Notes: generated from the letters alone by a model not told the origin. A stretch of DNA of 64,000 bases from Neomegalonema sp. (GCF_028688855.1 NZ_JAQTXI010000012.1:61283-125282), one strand, 5' to 3'. Counted from the stretch's first letter, positions 1 to 9,594 are shown. Translations and numbers: made by a program.

Positions 1-134
1 TCCTGGGTCAGACGGACGCGCTTCTGCGCCACGATGCGCAGGCCCGCGTCTTCGAAGACCTTGTTGATCGCGCCGGTCAGATTGCGCTTGGTGGCGTCGG
101 GTTTGAGGATCGAGAGCGTGCGCTCGACGGCCAT
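1..134 (-). CDS. ndk: Nucleoside diphosphate kinase, N-terminal part (cut by window edge)
   Basis: Only the first 44 or so codons lie in the window; the gene runs off the left edge. The translation opens [18 protein letters not shown], the conserved first beta strand and helix of nucleoside diphosphate kinase, which transfers the gamma phosphate from ATP to other NDPs through a phospho-histidine. The catalytic His lies outside the window. The start ATG at 132-134 is preceded on the minus strand by a purine-rich stretch (AGGAAA). It sits 120 bp downstream of the GNAT gene stop, so it probably has its own promoter. Confidence 0.93.
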   Translation of the reverse strand, partial: MAVERTLSILKPDATKRNLTGAINKVFEDAGLRIVAQKRVRLTQ

Positions 135-254
135 GGGAGAATTTCCTGTTCTGGATCGGCGGGGGCCGGAAAGGCGCCTCCGCGCTGCGCCTCGCGGATA
201 TCACGCGGCGCGCGGAGCCGCAATCCGCAAGCTGGTCGGGCGGCCGGAGGCGGA

Positions 255-848
255 TCAGACGGGGCGGGTCATCAGCAGGCTTTCGCCATGGCGCGTCAGG
301 CGCGGATGGGGCGCGATCTCCAGACTTCCCGTCCGGCGGAAGCCCATCGACTCGTAAAGCGCCCGCGCGGGGGCGTTGTCGGCCCAGACGAAGAGCGAGA
401 CCATCCCGAGCCCCTCGCGCTGCGCGGTCCTCAGCGCCGCCCCGATCAGGGCGCGCGCGAGTCCGCGTCCGCGGAAGCCCGGCAGGACCCCGATCCGCGA
501 GACGTGCAGCGCCTCCTTCGGCATGAGCGCCGGGAAGCCCGCCAGATGCGCCAGACGCTCGGCGGCGGGGTCGTCGGGCGGAACCTGTCCGGCCAGATGC
601 GCCGGATAGGCCGCCATGGCGCCCGCCGTCTCGCCCTCGGCCTCGACGATCCAGCTCCAGCGCCAGCCGTCGGGGCCGTCGCCGCCGTAGAGCTGGCTCA
701 TGAGCGCCCCCGCCGAGACCCCCGGAAGGAGATCCTCGAAGACGAAGCGCGCGAATTCCGGCGTCGTCAGCATCTCGACGGCGGCCAGCATGGGGGCGTC
801 CTCGGGGCGCGCGGGCCGGAGGCGGTCGCCCGGAAGAAGGGCGCTCAT
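255..848 (-). CDS. GNAT family N-acetyltransferase
   Basis: A 197-residue protein with a single GNAT domain, which moves an acetyl group from acetyl-CoA to an amine. Motif A with the acetyl-CoA pyrophosphate loop is seen at about residues 115-135 ([16 protein letters not shown]), followed by the C-terminal [16 protein letters not shown] element typical of the fold. The substrate cannot be inferred. The start overlaps the ispG stop by 4 bp (ATGA), so it is probably translationally coupled and the last gene of a rodZ-ispG-GNAT operon. Confidence 0.85.
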   Translation of the reverse strand: MSALLPGDRLRPARPEDAPMLAAVEMLTTPEFARFVFEDLLPGVSAGALMSQLYGGDGPDGWRWSWIVEAEGETAGAMAAYPAHLAGQVPPDDPAAERLAHLAGFPALMPKEALHVSRIGVLPGFRGRGLARALIGAALRTAQREGLGMVSLFVWADNAPARALYESMGFRRTGSLEIAPHPRLTRHGESLLMTRPV

Positions 849-1999
849 TCGGCGGCGGGCGCGGCTGCGACGACGGCGGCGGCTTCGGCTTCGGCGGCCG
901 CCTCGGCCCTGACGATCTCCTCGGCGCGCTTCTCGACCAGCTCGACGATATGGTCGATCATCTGGTCGTTGGACATCTTGTGGCTCGGGCGTCCCGAGAC
1001 GTAGATCATCCCCGAGCCCGCGCCGCCGCCGGTGAATCCGAGATCCGTCTCGCGGGCTTCTCCGGGGCCGTTGACCACGCAGCCGATGACCGACAGCGTG
1101 ATGGGCTGGCTCACATGGGCGAGGCGCTCTTCAAGACGGCTCACCGTGTCGATGACGTTGAAGCCCTGGCGCGCGCAGGAGGGACAGGAGATGATCGTCA
1201 CGCCCCGATGCCGCAGGTTGAGCGACTTCAGGATCTCGTAGCCGACCTTGACCTCCTCCTCGGGCTCCGCCGAGAGCGAGACGCGGATCGTGTCGCCGAT
1301 CCCCATCCAGAGGAGATTCCCCAGGCCGATGGAGCTCTTCACCGCCCCGATGGAGCGTCCGCCCGCCTCGGTCACGCCGAGATGCAGGGGGTAGTCGCAG
1401 GCTTCGGAGAGCGCCTGATAGGCCGCCGCCGTGAGAAACACGTCGGAGGCCTTCACGCTGATCTTGAACTCGAAGAAGTCGTTGTCTTCGAGGATGCGGG
1501 CGTGTTCGAGCGCGCTTTCGACCATGGCGTCCGGGCAGGGCTCGCCGTATTTCTCCAGGAGGTGGCGCTCCAGGGAGCCGCCGTTGACTCCGATGCGCAT
1601 CGAGCAGCCGTAATCCCTGGCCGCCTTGACCACCTCGCGCACGCGCCTGGCGTCGCCGATGTTGCCGGGGTTGATGCGCAGGCAGGCCGCCCCCGCCTGA
1701 GCCGCCTCGATGGCGCGCTTGTAGTGGAAATGGATGTCCGCGACGATGGGGACCGTGCTCGCGCGCACGATCTCCCTGAGCGCCGCCGTGGATTCGACGT
1801 CGGGGCAGGAGACGCGCACGATGTCCGCGCCCGCCTCGGCGCAACGCCGGATCTGCTCGATGGTCGCCGGAGCGTCGGCGGTGATGGTGTTGGTCATGGT
1901 CTGGACGCTGATGGGGGCGTCTCCGCCCACCAGCACCTTGCCGACGCTGATCTGACGGCTCTTGCGCCGCGCGATGTCGCGCCAGGGACGAACGCTCAT
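845..1999 (-). CDS. ispG: 4-hydroxy-3-methylbut-2-en-1-yl diphosphate synthase IspG (GcpE)
   Basis: 384 residues. IspG is a [4Fe-4S] enzyme of the MEP isoprenoid pathway that reductively opens 2-C-methyl-erythritol 2,4-cyclodiphosphate to HMBPP. The N-terminal TIM-barrel part has the family signature [14 protein letters not shown] near residue 25 and the VRVSCPD segment. The cluster ligands are visible: [11 protein letters not shown] near residue 270 and [12 protein letters not shown] near 305. The C-terminus ends in a long Ala/Glu-rich tail (about 20 residues) that looks like an unstructured extension. It lies 63 bp downstream of rodZ, an arrangement that fits one operon. Confidence 0.96.
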   Translation of the reverse strand: MSVRPWRDIARRKSRQISVGKVLVGGDAPISVQTMTNTITADAPATIEQIRRCAEAGADIVRVSCPDVESTAALREIVRASTVPIVADIHFHYKRAIEAAQAGAACLRINPGNIGDARRVREVVKAARDYGCSMRIGVNGGSLERHLLEKYGEPCPDAMVESALEHARILEDNDFFEFKISVKASDVFLTAAAYQALSEACDYPLHLGVTEAGGRSIGAVKSSIGLGNLLWMGIGDTIRVSLSAEPEEEVKVGYEILKSLNLRHRGVTIISCPSCARQGFNVIDTVSRLEERLAHVSQPITLSVIGCVVNGPGEARETDLGFTGGGAGSGMIYVSGRPSHKMSNDQMIDHIVELVEKRAEEIVRAEAAAEAEAAAVVAAAPAAE

Positions 2000-2062
2000 C
2001 CGGTCCTCCGAACTCCAGCCCTGACCTCGCCGCGCCCGACCCGAAGGCGGGGGCGTCGGCGT

Positions 2063-3430
2063 TCAGTCCACCGGGCGCATGCTGCCGAAAGCGCGCCCGC
2101 CGTTGCCGGGCGCCGCCTCGGGATAGACATAGGACGGCGGCGGATTGGAGACAATGCGCTGCTCGGGGCGACGCTCGGGCGCAGGGCGCTGCACGCGCTG
2201 GGCGGCGGGCAGAGGCTGGGCCGCAGGCGACGAGACGTTCCAGACCGGCGGAGCCGCCAGAGGCGCGGCCGTCTGAACGGGCGCAGGCGCAGGCGCGCGC
2301 GGCGCGGAGGCCACGGCGGCCGGTCGCGGCTGGGCGTTGGCGGCGGCTCTGGCGCGCAGGCTCGGGGCGCTGAGGTCGAAATCGCGGAGGACGGCGGCGG
2401 TGCGCGCGAGAGGGCCGAGCGCCTCGCCCGCCACCTCGACGGTCAGGCCGGAAGGATCGCCCACATGCAGACGCATGCCGTCGCTGCGGCCTGCGGGCGG
2501 CGTGAAGCGGTCGCCGGGATTGAGCTCGCCGCTGAAGAGCACGGCGTTGGTCTCCGCGTCGCGGGCCTCCATCCAGACCGCGCGCCGGGCGACCAGAGCG
2601 AAGGCGGGCGCTCCGGCTTCGGCCGCAGGGAGGGCGGAGGGCGCCTCGGGGGCGGCTCCGGCGGTCAGGAGGGCTTCGCCCTCGACGGCGGAGGCCGGAG
2701 GCGTGGCGGCGGCGGTCCGGGTCAGGGCCGAGGCGAGCGGCGCGTCGATGGGCGGCAGAGGGGGCGGCGCGGCGGTCGTGTCGGAGGCGGCGGCCCAATA
2801 GGCGTCCACGCTGCGCTCGTAGGCGGCGGCGCTCGGACGCTCCAGGGCGGCGACGGTCACGGCGGCGGGCTGCGGCTCTCCGCCGCTGAAGACGGCCGCG
2901 ACTCCGGCGTGGTCCATCAGCTTCCAGCCGCCCCAGAGGATGCCCCCCGCGAAGGCCAGAGGCGCCAGCATGGCGATTCCCCCGAGCAGGCCCCGCCAGA
3001 CGCGGCCGCGCTCGCGGCGGCGGGCCAGACCCGCGAGCGGATCCTCTCGGGGCGGCATGCGGCGGAGGGGCGCCGATTCGGTCTCGCCGCGGCGGGCGTG
3101 GGTCAGGGGCGCGAGGATGCGCGCGACGCCGCTTTTCTCGCCCTGGCCCTGGCCCTCGACCTCCTTCTGGAAGCGCTGGGCGGTCTTTTCGGGATCGAGT
3201 CCGAGATAGCGGGCGTAGACGCGGAGGAATCCGGCCGCATAGGCCGGATCGGGAAGTCTGTCGGGGCGCACGTCCTCGATGGCGAGCAGATAGGCGGCCT
3301 TGATCTTCAGATCGCGTTCGATCTGGTCCAGACTCCGGCCGGAGCTGGCGCGCGCGCCGCGAAGTTCGTCTCCGAGAGAGACGTCCGCTTCCTCGAATCG
3401 TAAAGTCGAGATGCTTCGATGCGCCGTCAT
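2063..3430 (-). CDS. rodZ: RodZ-like helix-turn-helix membrane protein (DUF4115)
   Basis: 455 residues. The N-terminal cytoplasmic part (about 15-95) is a RodZ-type HTH domain (LGDELRGARASSGRSLDQIE, then a YLLAIEDVRPDRLPDPAYAAGFLRVYA-like helix pair). A single TM helix follows at about 143-165, then a long Pro/Ala-rich linker and a periplasmic DUF4115 beta domain at about 305-375 (AVWMEARDAETNAVLFSGEL). RodZ links MreB filaments to the cell wall machinery and controls rod shape. The Pro/Ala-rich tail after DUF4115 is unusually long. The ATG at 3428-3430 has a good promoter 58 bp upstream. It probably heads the ispG operon. Identity as functional RodZ rather than another HTH/DUF4115 protein is an inference. 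Confidence 0.85.
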   Translation of the reverse strand: MTAHRSISTLRFEEADVSLGDELRGARASSGRSLDQIERDLKIKAAYLLAIEDVRPDRLPDPAYAAGFLRVYARYLGLDPEKTAQRFQKEVEGQGQGEKSGVARILAPLTHARRGETESAPLRRMPPREDPLAGLARRRERGRVWRGLLGGIAMLAPLAFAGGILWGGWKLMDHAGVAAVFSGGEPQPAAVTVAALERPSAAAYERSVDAYWAAASDTTAAPPPLPPIDAPLASALTRTAAATPPASAVEGEALLTAGAAPEAPSALPAAEAGAPAFALVARRAVWMEARDAETNAVLFSGELNPGDRFTPPAGRSDGMRLHVGDPSGLTVEVAGEALGPLARTAAVLRDFDLSAPSLRARAAANAQPRPAAVASAPRAPAPAPVQTAAPLAAPPVWNVSSPAAQPLPAAQRVQRPAPERRPEQRIVSNPPPSYVYPEAAPGNGGRAFGSMRPVD

Positions 3431-3487
3431 GGACCGCCCCGACTCGCGCGCCGCATGGCGCGCCCTTGTGTTTTTGGCCAGCGTCTT

Positions 3488-3516
3488 TTTTTAGCTCAGG
3501 AGGCCGCATGTTGCAA
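3488..3516 (-). promoter_or_regulatory. Promoter of rodZ-ispG (sigma-70 type)
   Basis: On the minus strand a -35 element TTGCAA (3511-3516) is followed after exactly 17 bp by a -10 element TAAAAA (3488-3493). It lies 58 bp upstream of the rodZ start and is the only AT-rich stretch in the interval, so it probably drives rodZ-ispG-GNAT. Seen by eye; no transcription data. Confidence 0.55.
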
Positions 3517-3636
3517 CGCGCTTCTCCCCCGTGAAAAGCTCTCACGGCGGACAGGTTGCCGCAATTTCCTCAAGAGTTGGTTGACTCTGGCCCCCCGGAA
3601 GACCTGCGGCGGCAGGTCGGAAAGGTCAGGGCGGCG

Positions 3637-3664
3637 GGCCTGCGGAGGTCGGGATCCGCAGGCC
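3637..3664 (-). terminator. 10-bp hairpin downstream of hemA
   Basis: A perfect 10-bp inverted repeat (GGCCTGCGGA at 3637-3646, TCCGCAGGCC at 3655-3664, 8-nt loop) lies 12 bp beyond the hemA stop codon. No U tract follows on the minus strand, so it may act as a Rho-assisted or 3'-end-stabilising structure rather than a classical intrinsic terminator. A second, 7-bp hairpin (3601-3618) follows. Confidence 0.5.
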
Positions 3665-3676
3665 TGCGGAGAGTCC

Positions 3677-4918
3677 TCAGGCGGCCCGGCGCAGCGAGCG
3701 CCGACGCCAGATGGCTTCGAGCGCCCCCACGAGGGCGTCCATGTGAGCGTCCGTATGCAGCGGCGAGGGCGTGAACCTCAGGCGTTCCGTCCCGCGCGGC
3801 ACGGTCGGATAGTTGATCGGCTGCGCGTAGAGCGAGAATTCCTTCAGCAGGGCGTCCGAGACGGCCTTGCATTCCGTCGGATCGCCGACGAGCAGCGGCA
3901 CGATGTGGCTCGGGCTGTCCATCACGGGCAGATCCGCGGCCCGCAGCCGCGCCTTGAGCGTCGCGGCGCGCTCCTGATGGCGCGTCCTCAACTCGGGGTG
4001 GGCCTTGAGCCAGCGGATGCTCTCCGCCGCCGCCGCCGCGAGGGTCGGGGGGAGGGAGGTGGTGAAGATGAAGCTCGCGGCGTAGCTGCGCACCACGTCC
4101 ACCAGACGCTCCGAGGCGGCGATGTAGCCGCCCATCACGCCGACGGCCTTGCCGAGGGTGCCCTCCACCACGTCGAGGCGGGAAAGGGCCGCCTCGCGTT
4201 CGGCGACGCCGCCGCCCCGCTCGCCGTACATGCCCACCGCATGGACTTCGTCGAGATAGGTCAGGGCGTCGTAGCGCTCGGCGAGGTCGCAGACCTCGTG
4301 GATCGGGCCGAAGTCGCCGTCCATGGAGTAGACCGATTCGAAGGCGATGATCTTCGGGCGCGCGGGATCGGCGGCCTTCAGAAGGTCTTCGAGGTGGTTC
4401 AGGTCGTTGTGACGCCAGATCTTCTTCTCGCAGCGGGCGTTGCGCACGCCCTCGATCATGGAGGCGTGGTTCAGGGCGTCCGAGAAGATGACGCAGTCCG
4501 GCAGCACCCGCCCGAGCGTCGAGAGGCTGGCCTCGTTCGAGATGTAGCCCGAGGTGAAGAGCAGGGCGGCGTCCTTGCCGTGCCAGTCGGCGAGCTCGCG
4601 TTCGAGGTCGACGTGGTAATGCGTCGTGCCCGAGATGTTGCGCGTGCCGCCCGAACCGGAGCCCGCTTCGTCGGCGGCGCGCTTGAGCGCCTCCAGCACG
4701 GCGGGGTTCTGGCCCATGCCGAGATAATCATTGCCGCACCAGACGGTGATTTCACGGGTGGAGCCGTCGGCTTCGCGCAGGAGCGCCTGCGGAAATTCGC
4801 CCCTGATGCGCCGGATGTCGGCGAAGACGCGGTAACGGCCTTCGGCGCGCAGGGCTCCGAGGGCGCTGTCGAACATCTGGTCGTAGCGCGTGGGCGCGCG
4901 GTCGGCATGGTCCTTCAT
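3677..4918 (-). CDS. hemA: 5-aminolevulinate synthase
   Basis: 413 residues. It condenses glycine and succinyl-CoA to 5-aminolevulinate, the first step of haem synthesis by the C4 (Shemin) route, which among bacteria is characteristic of Alphaproteobacteria. It is a PLP fold-type I enzyme: [13 protein letters not shown] near residue 65, the Gly-rich [17 protein letters not shown] segment, [11 protein letters not shown], and the PLP lysine in [14 protein letters not shown] at about residue 255. The start ATG at 4916-4918 has a strong GGGAGGGA ribosome site 10-12 nt upstream. The reading frame stays open far upstream, but that part is an antisense shadow of the OmpA-like gene. It is monocistronic by position, with a hairpin after the stop. 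Confidence 0.97.
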   Translation of the reverse strand: MKDHADRAPTRYDQMFDSALGALRAEGRYRVFADIRRIRGEFPQALLREADGSTREITVWCGNDYLGMGQNPAVLEALKRAADEAGSGSGGTRNISGTTHYHVDLERELADWHGKDAALLFTSGYISNEASLSTLGRVLPDCVIFSDALNHASMIEGVRNARCEKKIWRHNDLNHLEDLLKAADPARPKIIAFESVYSMDGDFGPIHEVCDLAERYDALTYLDEVHAVGMYGERGGGVAEREAALSRLDVVEGTLGKAVGVMGGYIAASERLVDVVRSYAASFIFTTSLPPTLAAAAAESIRWLKAHPELRTRHQERAATLKARLRAADLPVMDSPSHIVPLLVGDPTECKAVSDALLKEFSLYAQPINYPTVPRGTERLRFTPSPLHTDAHMDALVGALEAIWRRRSLRRAA

Positions 4919-4954
4919 GGCGAAATCGTCCCTCCCCGACGATGAACGTCTCTG

Positions 4955-4974
4955 TTGAGGGAGCATGGACTCAA
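4955..4974 (-). promoter_or_regulatory. Inverted repeat in hemA leader (TTGAG-N10-CTCAA)
   Basis: An inverted repeat with arms TTGAG (4955-4959) and CTCAA (4970-4974) lies 37-56 bp upstream of the hemA start. The half-site resembles, but does not match, the FNR/FnrL half-site TTGAT, and the 10-bp spacer differs from the canonical 4 bp. It could be an operator; the regulator is unknown. Confidence 0.25.
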
Positions 4975-5062
4975 GAACCGGGACGCTCAAGGGCGCCGAC
5001 GCGGAATCGACACGAAAAGACGAGCGCGATTCGTCGCAAGCGGCGGAGAAACCTGAATAAAT

Positions 5063-5079
5063 CCGAGCGAAACGCTCGG
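5063..5079 (-). terminator. Terminator of the coiled-coil/OmpA module
   Basis: A 7-bp stem CCGAGCG (5063-5069) and CGCTCGG (5073-5079) with a 3-nt loop begins directly after the TAA stop of the OmpA-like gene. On the minus strand it is followed by ATTTATT, a short U-rich tail consistent with an intrinsic terminator. Confidence 0.65.
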
Positions 5080-6936
5080 TTATTCTCCGGGGAAGGCCGC
5101 CTCGAACTGCACGCGCCGGTTGATCGAGCCGGGGCCATGGGTCTCGACCAGCTCCACCGGATCGGGCCGCGCCGCCGCGATCAGGCGATCCGCGGGGGCG
5201 CCCCGGGCGATCAATTCGGCGATCACCGCCTGAGCCCTCTCCCGGGCGAGGCGCTGGTTGGTTTCGGCGCCGCCGAGGCGGTCCACATGGCCGATCACCC
5301 GCAGACGCGGCGCGCCGGGCTGCTTCAGGATCTCCACGGCCTCGTCGAGGGCTTCGAGGTTGCGGGCCTGCGCGAGGTTCGCGCCGTCGGGCGTGAAGAT
5401 CGCGGTGCGCGCCGCCCAGAGCCGCAGCCGGGCTTCGGGCTTCTCGGCGGCTTCGGCGAGGGCCGCGAGGCCGCGCGTCTCGGCGGCGAGGTCTCCCTGA
5501 CGCGCGGAGAGGGCGGCGATCTCGGATTCCTGGGCGAGGATGCGGGCGCGGGCCTCCGCGAGGGCGGCGGCGGTTTCGCTCTGGACGAGCCGGGCGGCCT
5601 CCAGGGCGGCTTCGGCTTCGGCGCGGGCGCGGCGCAGGCCCTCCAGCTGGGAGGTCAGGCCCGAAAGGCGGGCTTCGGCCTGAGCGGCGCTGCGGGCGGC
5701 TTCGGGCGAGGCGCCATGGGCGAAGCGCGTCTGGAGCGGAAAGCCCTCGCCCGCGGCGGCGGCGAGGCGCGCGCTCAGGGCTTCGGCGTCGGCGCCGGGC
5801 GGCAGCACGCCGCTGACCTCGATCCGCGTGCGGCCGGACCAGCTTGCGGAGACCGGCGCGTCTCCGAGGACGGGCTCCTCCGCCATGGCCTCGCGCACCC
5901 GCTCCAGGGCGGCTTCGCGGCGGTTCGCCTCCCAAGCCTTCCAGGCGAGCAGCCCCAGCAGCCCCAGCAGCAGCAGCGCGCCGAGCGCCAGACGCCGACG
6001 GCGGGCGCCCCGCCGCGCGGAGGCCTTCTGCGTCGTGAGCAGCGCGCGGGCGAGGGGCGCGAGGGCGTCGGGCCGGGAAAGGGCCTCGGGCGAGGCCTCG
6101 TCGATTCCGTCGAGGAAATTCGAGGCGGCGTCCTCCATGCGCTCGCGGCGCTCGGCGGAGGGGGAGCCGCTGGCCTCCATGGCCACGATCCTTTCGGCCC
6201 GCGCCTGGAGCGCCACCGAACGGCCGTTGAGGTCGAGGGAGCGCAGTTCGTCGCCTTCGCCGCTGCGCAGGGCCTCTTCGGAGAAGGCGAGGATGGCGGC
6301 GATCATGCCGCCGATCATCTCGGCGGCGGCGGGATCGGCGGGATCCTCGGGCCATTGGGCGATGAGTCCGCCGCTATGGCGGTCGATGAGCAGGATGCGC
6401 GAGACGCCGCCCCGCGATCCCAGCTCCGCGAGGGCCAGCTCGCTGACGCTGCGCCCCGTGAGCAGCGCGCGCAGACGCAGCTTCCAGCCCTGGGCCGAGG
6501 CGAGGGCGTCGAGGCGGGCGTTGACGTCCTCGACCAGCTTGCGGAAGCTGTCGGCGACGGCGGCCTTGACCATGCGCCCGGCGATGGGGCGGAAGGTCTC
6601 GGCCATCTTCTCGCGGGAGTTCTCGATTTCGGCGCGGATGGCGCCGCCCATCATCGGGGCGAGGGTCGAGGCGAGGGCCTTGCCGCGTTTGTCGCGGGTT
6701 TCGCGCAGGGCCTCGACGAGGTTGTCGGCCATGGCCTCGCGGATGGAGGCCTTGTCGCCCATGGCGCCCTCGACCGCCTCCAGACGGGCGGCGATCCGCG
6801 CGAGGGCTTCGCGGTCCTGGCCGAGGATCAGCGCGCGCAGACGCGCCAGGCGCGCCGCTTCGGCCTCCGCATGGGCGGCCTCGGCGGCGACGCGCAGCCG
6901 CTGCGCGACTCCGGGATCGGGGCCGGAATCAGCCAT
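5080..6936 (-). CDS. Membrane-anchored OmpA-like peptidoglycan-binding protein with cytoplasmic N-terminal half
   Basis: 618 residues in an unusual order. Residues 1-310 are hydrophilic and helical, with a segment near 175-270 ([18 protein letters not shown]) that looks like the small alpha/beta domain found in other OmpA-type proteins of this layout. A stop-transfer TM helix lies at about 315-335, preceded by a basic cluster ([10 protein letters not shown]), so the N-terminal half should be cytoplasmic. After it come a BON-like segment, an Ala/Glu-rich coiled coil (about 420-500) and a C-terminal OmpA/MotB domain (about 515-615: [20 protein letters not shown], ending [10 protein letters not shown]) that should bind peptidoglycan. 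There is no signal peptide. It overlaps the upstream coiled-coil gene by 8 bp. It could bridge a cytoplasmic process to the cell wall; the exact role is unknown. Confidence 0.8.
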   Translation of the reverse strand: MADSGPDPGVAQRLRVAAEAAHAEAEAARLARLRALILGQDREALARIAARLEAVEGAMGDKASIREAMADNLVEALRETRDKRGKALASTLAPMMGGAIRAEIENSREKMAETFRPIAGRMVKAAVADSFRKLVEDVNARLDALASAQGWKLRLRALLTGRSVSELALAELGSRGGVSRILLIDRHSGGLIAQWPEDPADPAAAEMIGGMIAAILAFSEEALRSGEGDELRSLDLNGRSVALQARAERIVAMEASGSPSAERRERMEDAASNFLDGIDEASPEALSRPDALAPLARALLTTQKASARRGARRRRLALGALLLLGLLGLLAWKAWEANRREAALERVREAMAEEPVLGDAPVSASWSGRTRIEVSGVLPPGADAEALSARLAAAAGEGFPLQTRFAHGASPEAARSAAQAEARLSGLTSQLEGLRRARAEAEAALEAARLVQSETAAALAEARARILAQESEIAALSARQGDLAAETRGLAALAEAAEKPEARLRLWAARTAIFTPDGANLAQARNLEALDEAVEILKQPGAPRLRVIGHVDRLGGAETNQRLARERAQAVIAELIARGAPADRLIAAARPDPVELVETHGPGSINRRVQFEAAFPGE

Positions 6937-7306
6937 GGCCCTCGCCTTGTCCGGCGGCCTCCGCCGGGGGCGTCTCGGCGAGCGCGCGCAGGTCTTCGCT
7001 CATCTGGGCGAGATTGGCCGAGATGTCCGAGAGGGTGCGGCGGCGGCGCTCTTCGCCGCGGGCGTCGAGCTCGCGCAGGCGGCGGTCGGTTTCGGCGTCG
7101 AGGTCGCGCAGACGGCGGTCGGTCTCGGCGGCGGCCTGGGCGAGGCGGCGGTCGGTCTCGCGCAGGCGGTCCTCGAGGTGGTTGATCCGGTCGAGCAGAC
7201 GGCGCTGGACGTCTCCGAAGAGCAGGTCGCGGACCTGCGCCATGGCGACGTCGGGGGTGGCGGCTTCGGTCTGGGGCGGATGGGCGGAATAGGCGGCGTC
7301 GGTCAT
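6929..7306 (-). CDS. Small coiled-coil protein paired with OmpA-like protein
   Basis: 125 residues, no signal peptide or TM segment. The middle (about 30-85) is a continuous charged coiled coil built on an imperfect repeat of the ETDRRL unit, seen three times (RETDRRLAQAA, AETDRRLRDLD, AETDRRLRELD). The ends are acidic and Ala/Pro-rich. The start ATG at 7304-7306 has GGAG 8 nt upstream; an in-frame upstream ATG at 7381 has no comparable site. It overlaps the OmpA-like gene by 8 bp, so the two are probably co-translated and may interact. I do not recognise a named family. Confidence 0.7.
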   Translation of the reverse strand: MTDAAYSAHPPQTEAATPDVAMAQVRDLLFGDVQRRLLDRINHLEDRLRETDRRLAQAAAETDRRLRDLDAETDRRLRELDARGEERRRRTLSDISANLAQMSEDLRALAETPPAEAAGQGEGHG

Positions 7307-7635
7307 GAGGGCTCCGGCGAAAGGCGTTTCGGGTGCGCCGCGCAAGGCGACGGAACAACTCCGTATGGTCGAATCGGACAAGAAATTCTCAAGATCTCCT
7401 TCGCGCGGCCTGCGTCGGACATCCCCGACGGCGATCCCCCCGACGTCCTCCCGGACGCCCTCGCGCGGCGCGGGAGCAGACTAGCGGCGGCTCAGGCGAA
7501 AAGATAGACGGCGCGGCGCGGGGCGGCGGCGCGGGAGGGGCGGATTCCGCGGGTTCTTCCGGGGAGGACCGGAGATTTGCACGGATTTCCACGGATCTGC
7601 GGGGGCCTGGCGGCGGTCTGGTTCTTCCGGAGGGG
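7307..7635. other. Intergenic region with short direct repeats
   Basis: 329 bp without a convincing gene, between the recR stop and the coiled-coil gene start. It should hold the promoter of the coiled-coil/OmpA operon (a TTGAGA-like -35 near 7390 on minus, with a poor -10). It also has a 10-bp tandem repeat GATTTGCACG/GATTTCCACG/GATCTGCGGG at 7574-7603, and an 11-bp direct repeat GGTTCTTCCGG at 7552-7562 and 7620-7630 on either side of it. Confidence 0.5.
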
Positions 7636-8274
7636 TCAGAGGCCCCGGCGGGCCATGAAGGCGGCGGCGATGGTGCCTTCGTCCAGATGCTCCAGCTCTC
7701 CGCCCATGGGCACGCCCTGAGCCAGGACGCTGGTCCGGATCCCCAGATCCGCGAAGGCCTCGGCGAGGTAATGCGCCGTGGCGCGGCCGTCCACGGTGGC
7801 GTTGAGCGCCAGCACGACTTCGCGGGGCATGGTCTCGGCGGCCCGGGCGAGAAGCTGCGGAATGCGCAATTCCTCCGGTCCGACGCCGTCCAGAGCCGAA
7901 AGACAGCCCCCCAGCACATGATAGCGCCCGTGGAAGGCCCCCATGCGCTCGAGGGCCCAGAGATCGGCGGAATCCTCCACCACGCAGAGCGCCGCCTCGT
8001 CGCGGCGGGGATCGGCGCAGATGGAGCAGATCTCCGCCGTGTCGATGTGCCCGCAGATCGAACAGGGACGGATCTTCTCGGCGGCGAGGGCCATGGCCTC
8101 GGCCAGAGGCGCGAGCAGGGCCTCGCGGCGCTTGGCCAGATGCAGCGCCGCCCGTCGCGCCGAACGCGGTCCCAGACCCGGGAGACGCGCCAGAAGCTCG
8201 ATGAGCCGCGCCAGCTCCGGCCCCATGGGCGAAGCGGCGTTGGGGCCGGAATTCGGGCGGCGGGAGGAGTCCAT
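7636..8274 (-). CDS. recR: Recombination mediator RecR
   Basis: 212 residues, near the usual 198-200. RecR works with RecF/RecO to load RecA on SSB-coated ssDNA gaps. In order: HhH near the N-terminus ([19 protein letters not shown]), the C4 zinc finger CSICGHIDTAEICSIC at about residues 70-85, and a Toprim domain (VVEDSADLWALE, then LALNATVDGRATAHYLAE). The first 15-17 residues are extra; a second ATG (PMGPELARL) may be the true start and would give the usual length. It is not next to dnaX-ybaB, its common neighbours elsewhere. Its stop lies close to a direct repeat. Confidence 0.95.
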   Translation of the reverse strand: MDSSRRPNSGPNAASPMGPELARLIELLARLPGLGPRSARRAALHLAKRREALLAPLAEAMALAAEKIRPCSICGHIDTAEICSICADPRRDEAALCVVEDSADLWALERMGAFHGRYHVLGGCLSALDGVGPEELRIPQLLARAAETMPREVVLALNATVDGRATAHYLAEAFADLGIRTSVLAQGVPMGGELEHLDEGTIAAAFMARRGL

Positions 8275-8289
8275 TGGCTTCGCCTCAGG

Positions 8290-9590
8290 TCAGGAGCGGA
8301 TCGTTCCGTCGCCGGTCACGAGATACTTGAAGCTCGTGAGCTGCTCGGCGCCCACCGGACCCCGCGCATGGAGCTTGCCCGTCGCGATGCCGATCTCGGC
8401 GCCCATGCCGAATTCGCCGCCGTCGGCGAACTGGGTCGAGGCGTTATGCATCAGGATCGCGCTGTCGAGGCCTTGGAAGAAACGCGCCACGGGAGCGGGC
8501 GCCTCGGCCAGGATCGATTCGGTGTGGCCCGAGCCGTAACGACGGATATGCTCTATGGCGCCCTCGACGCCGTCCACCATCTTCGCCGCGATGATCGCGT
8601 CGAGGAATTCATGGCCGTAGTCTTCGGGCGAGGCGGGGATCGCCTCGGGCGCCAGAGCCCGCACGCCTTCGTCGCCGCGGATCTCGCAGCCCGCCGCCGC
8701 CAGAGCCGCCACCACCGGCGCCACATGCTCGGGCGCGGCCTTGTCGAAGAGCAGGCATTCCGCCGAGCCGCAGATTCCCGTCCGGCGCATCTTGGCGTTG
8801 ACCGCCACCTTGACGGCCATGGCCTCATCGGCGGAGGCGTCGACGTAGAGATGGCAGATCCCTTCGAGATGGGCGAAGACCGGGACGCGCGCCTCCTTCT
8901 GCACCCGCTCGACGAGGCTGCGGCCTCCGCGCGGCACGATGACGTCCACGTAATCGACCATCTCGCCGAGCAGAATCCCCACGGCGGCGCGGTCGCGGGT
9001 GGGCACGCGCTGGACGGCGTCCTCGGGCAGGCCCGCCGCCTTCAGCCCCTCGCGGATGACCTCCAGGATCGCGCCGGATGAGGCGAAGCTCTCCGAGCCG
9101 CCGCGCAGAATGGCCGCGTTGCCCGACTTCACGCAGAGCGCCCCCGCGTCGGCGGTGACGTTGGGGCGCGATTCGTAGATGATCCCGATCACGCCGATGG
9201 GCGTGCGCACCCGGCGGATCCGCAGACCATTGGGGCGCGTCCAGTCGGCGATGACCTCGCCCACGGGATCGGGCGTCGCCGCGACCTCGCGGAGGCCCTT
9301 GGCTATGCCCTTGAGCCGGGCCTCGTCCAGCAGCAAGCGGTCCAGCATGGAGCCCGAAAGGCCCCGCGCTTCGGCGCGGGCCATGTCCTCGGCGTTGGCG
9401 GCGAGGATTTCGGCGGAGCGGGCCTCCAGAAGATCGGCGGCGATCTCCAGAGCCTTGCGCTTGGCCTCGGAAGGCGCCTCGGCCAGCAGACGCGCGGCGG
9501 CGCGGGCGCGCTCGCCGAGGGCCTTCATCGCGGCGCGCAGAGCCTGCGGGTCTTCGGAGGATTCGATCTGAGAGGAGGGGATCGCCTGAT

Positions 9591-9594
<4 letters not shown>
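8290..9594 (-). CDS. proA: Gamma-glutamyl phosphate reductase
   Basis: 434 residues. It reduces gamma-glutamyl phosphate to glutamate 5-semialdehyde with NADPH, the second step of proline synthesis. It has the ALDH-like fold; the signature [19 protein letters not shown] and the catalytic cysteine in [13 protein letters not shown] (about residue 275) are present, as is the C-terminal [18 protein letters not shown]. The chosen start ATG (9592-9594) overlaps the proB stop by 4 bp, so the two consecutive enzymes are coupled. It is the last gene of rplU-rpmA-distal cluster GNAT-obgE-proB-proA. Confidence 0.97.

Noticed and set aside
950..3545. Long open frames on both strands (950-3403 plus, 1131-3545 minus) across ispG and rodZ
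   Set aside because: Shadows of high-GC codon use; the repetitive Arg/Gly/Ala translations have no recognisable domain, while the frames of ispG and rodZ do.
4919..6355. hemA frame stays open for about 480 codons upstream, suggesting a fused N-terminal domain
   Set aside because: The upstream part is antisense to the OmpA-like gene and is Arg/Pro-rich with no domain; the ATG at 4918 has a strong ribosome site and matches the family start.
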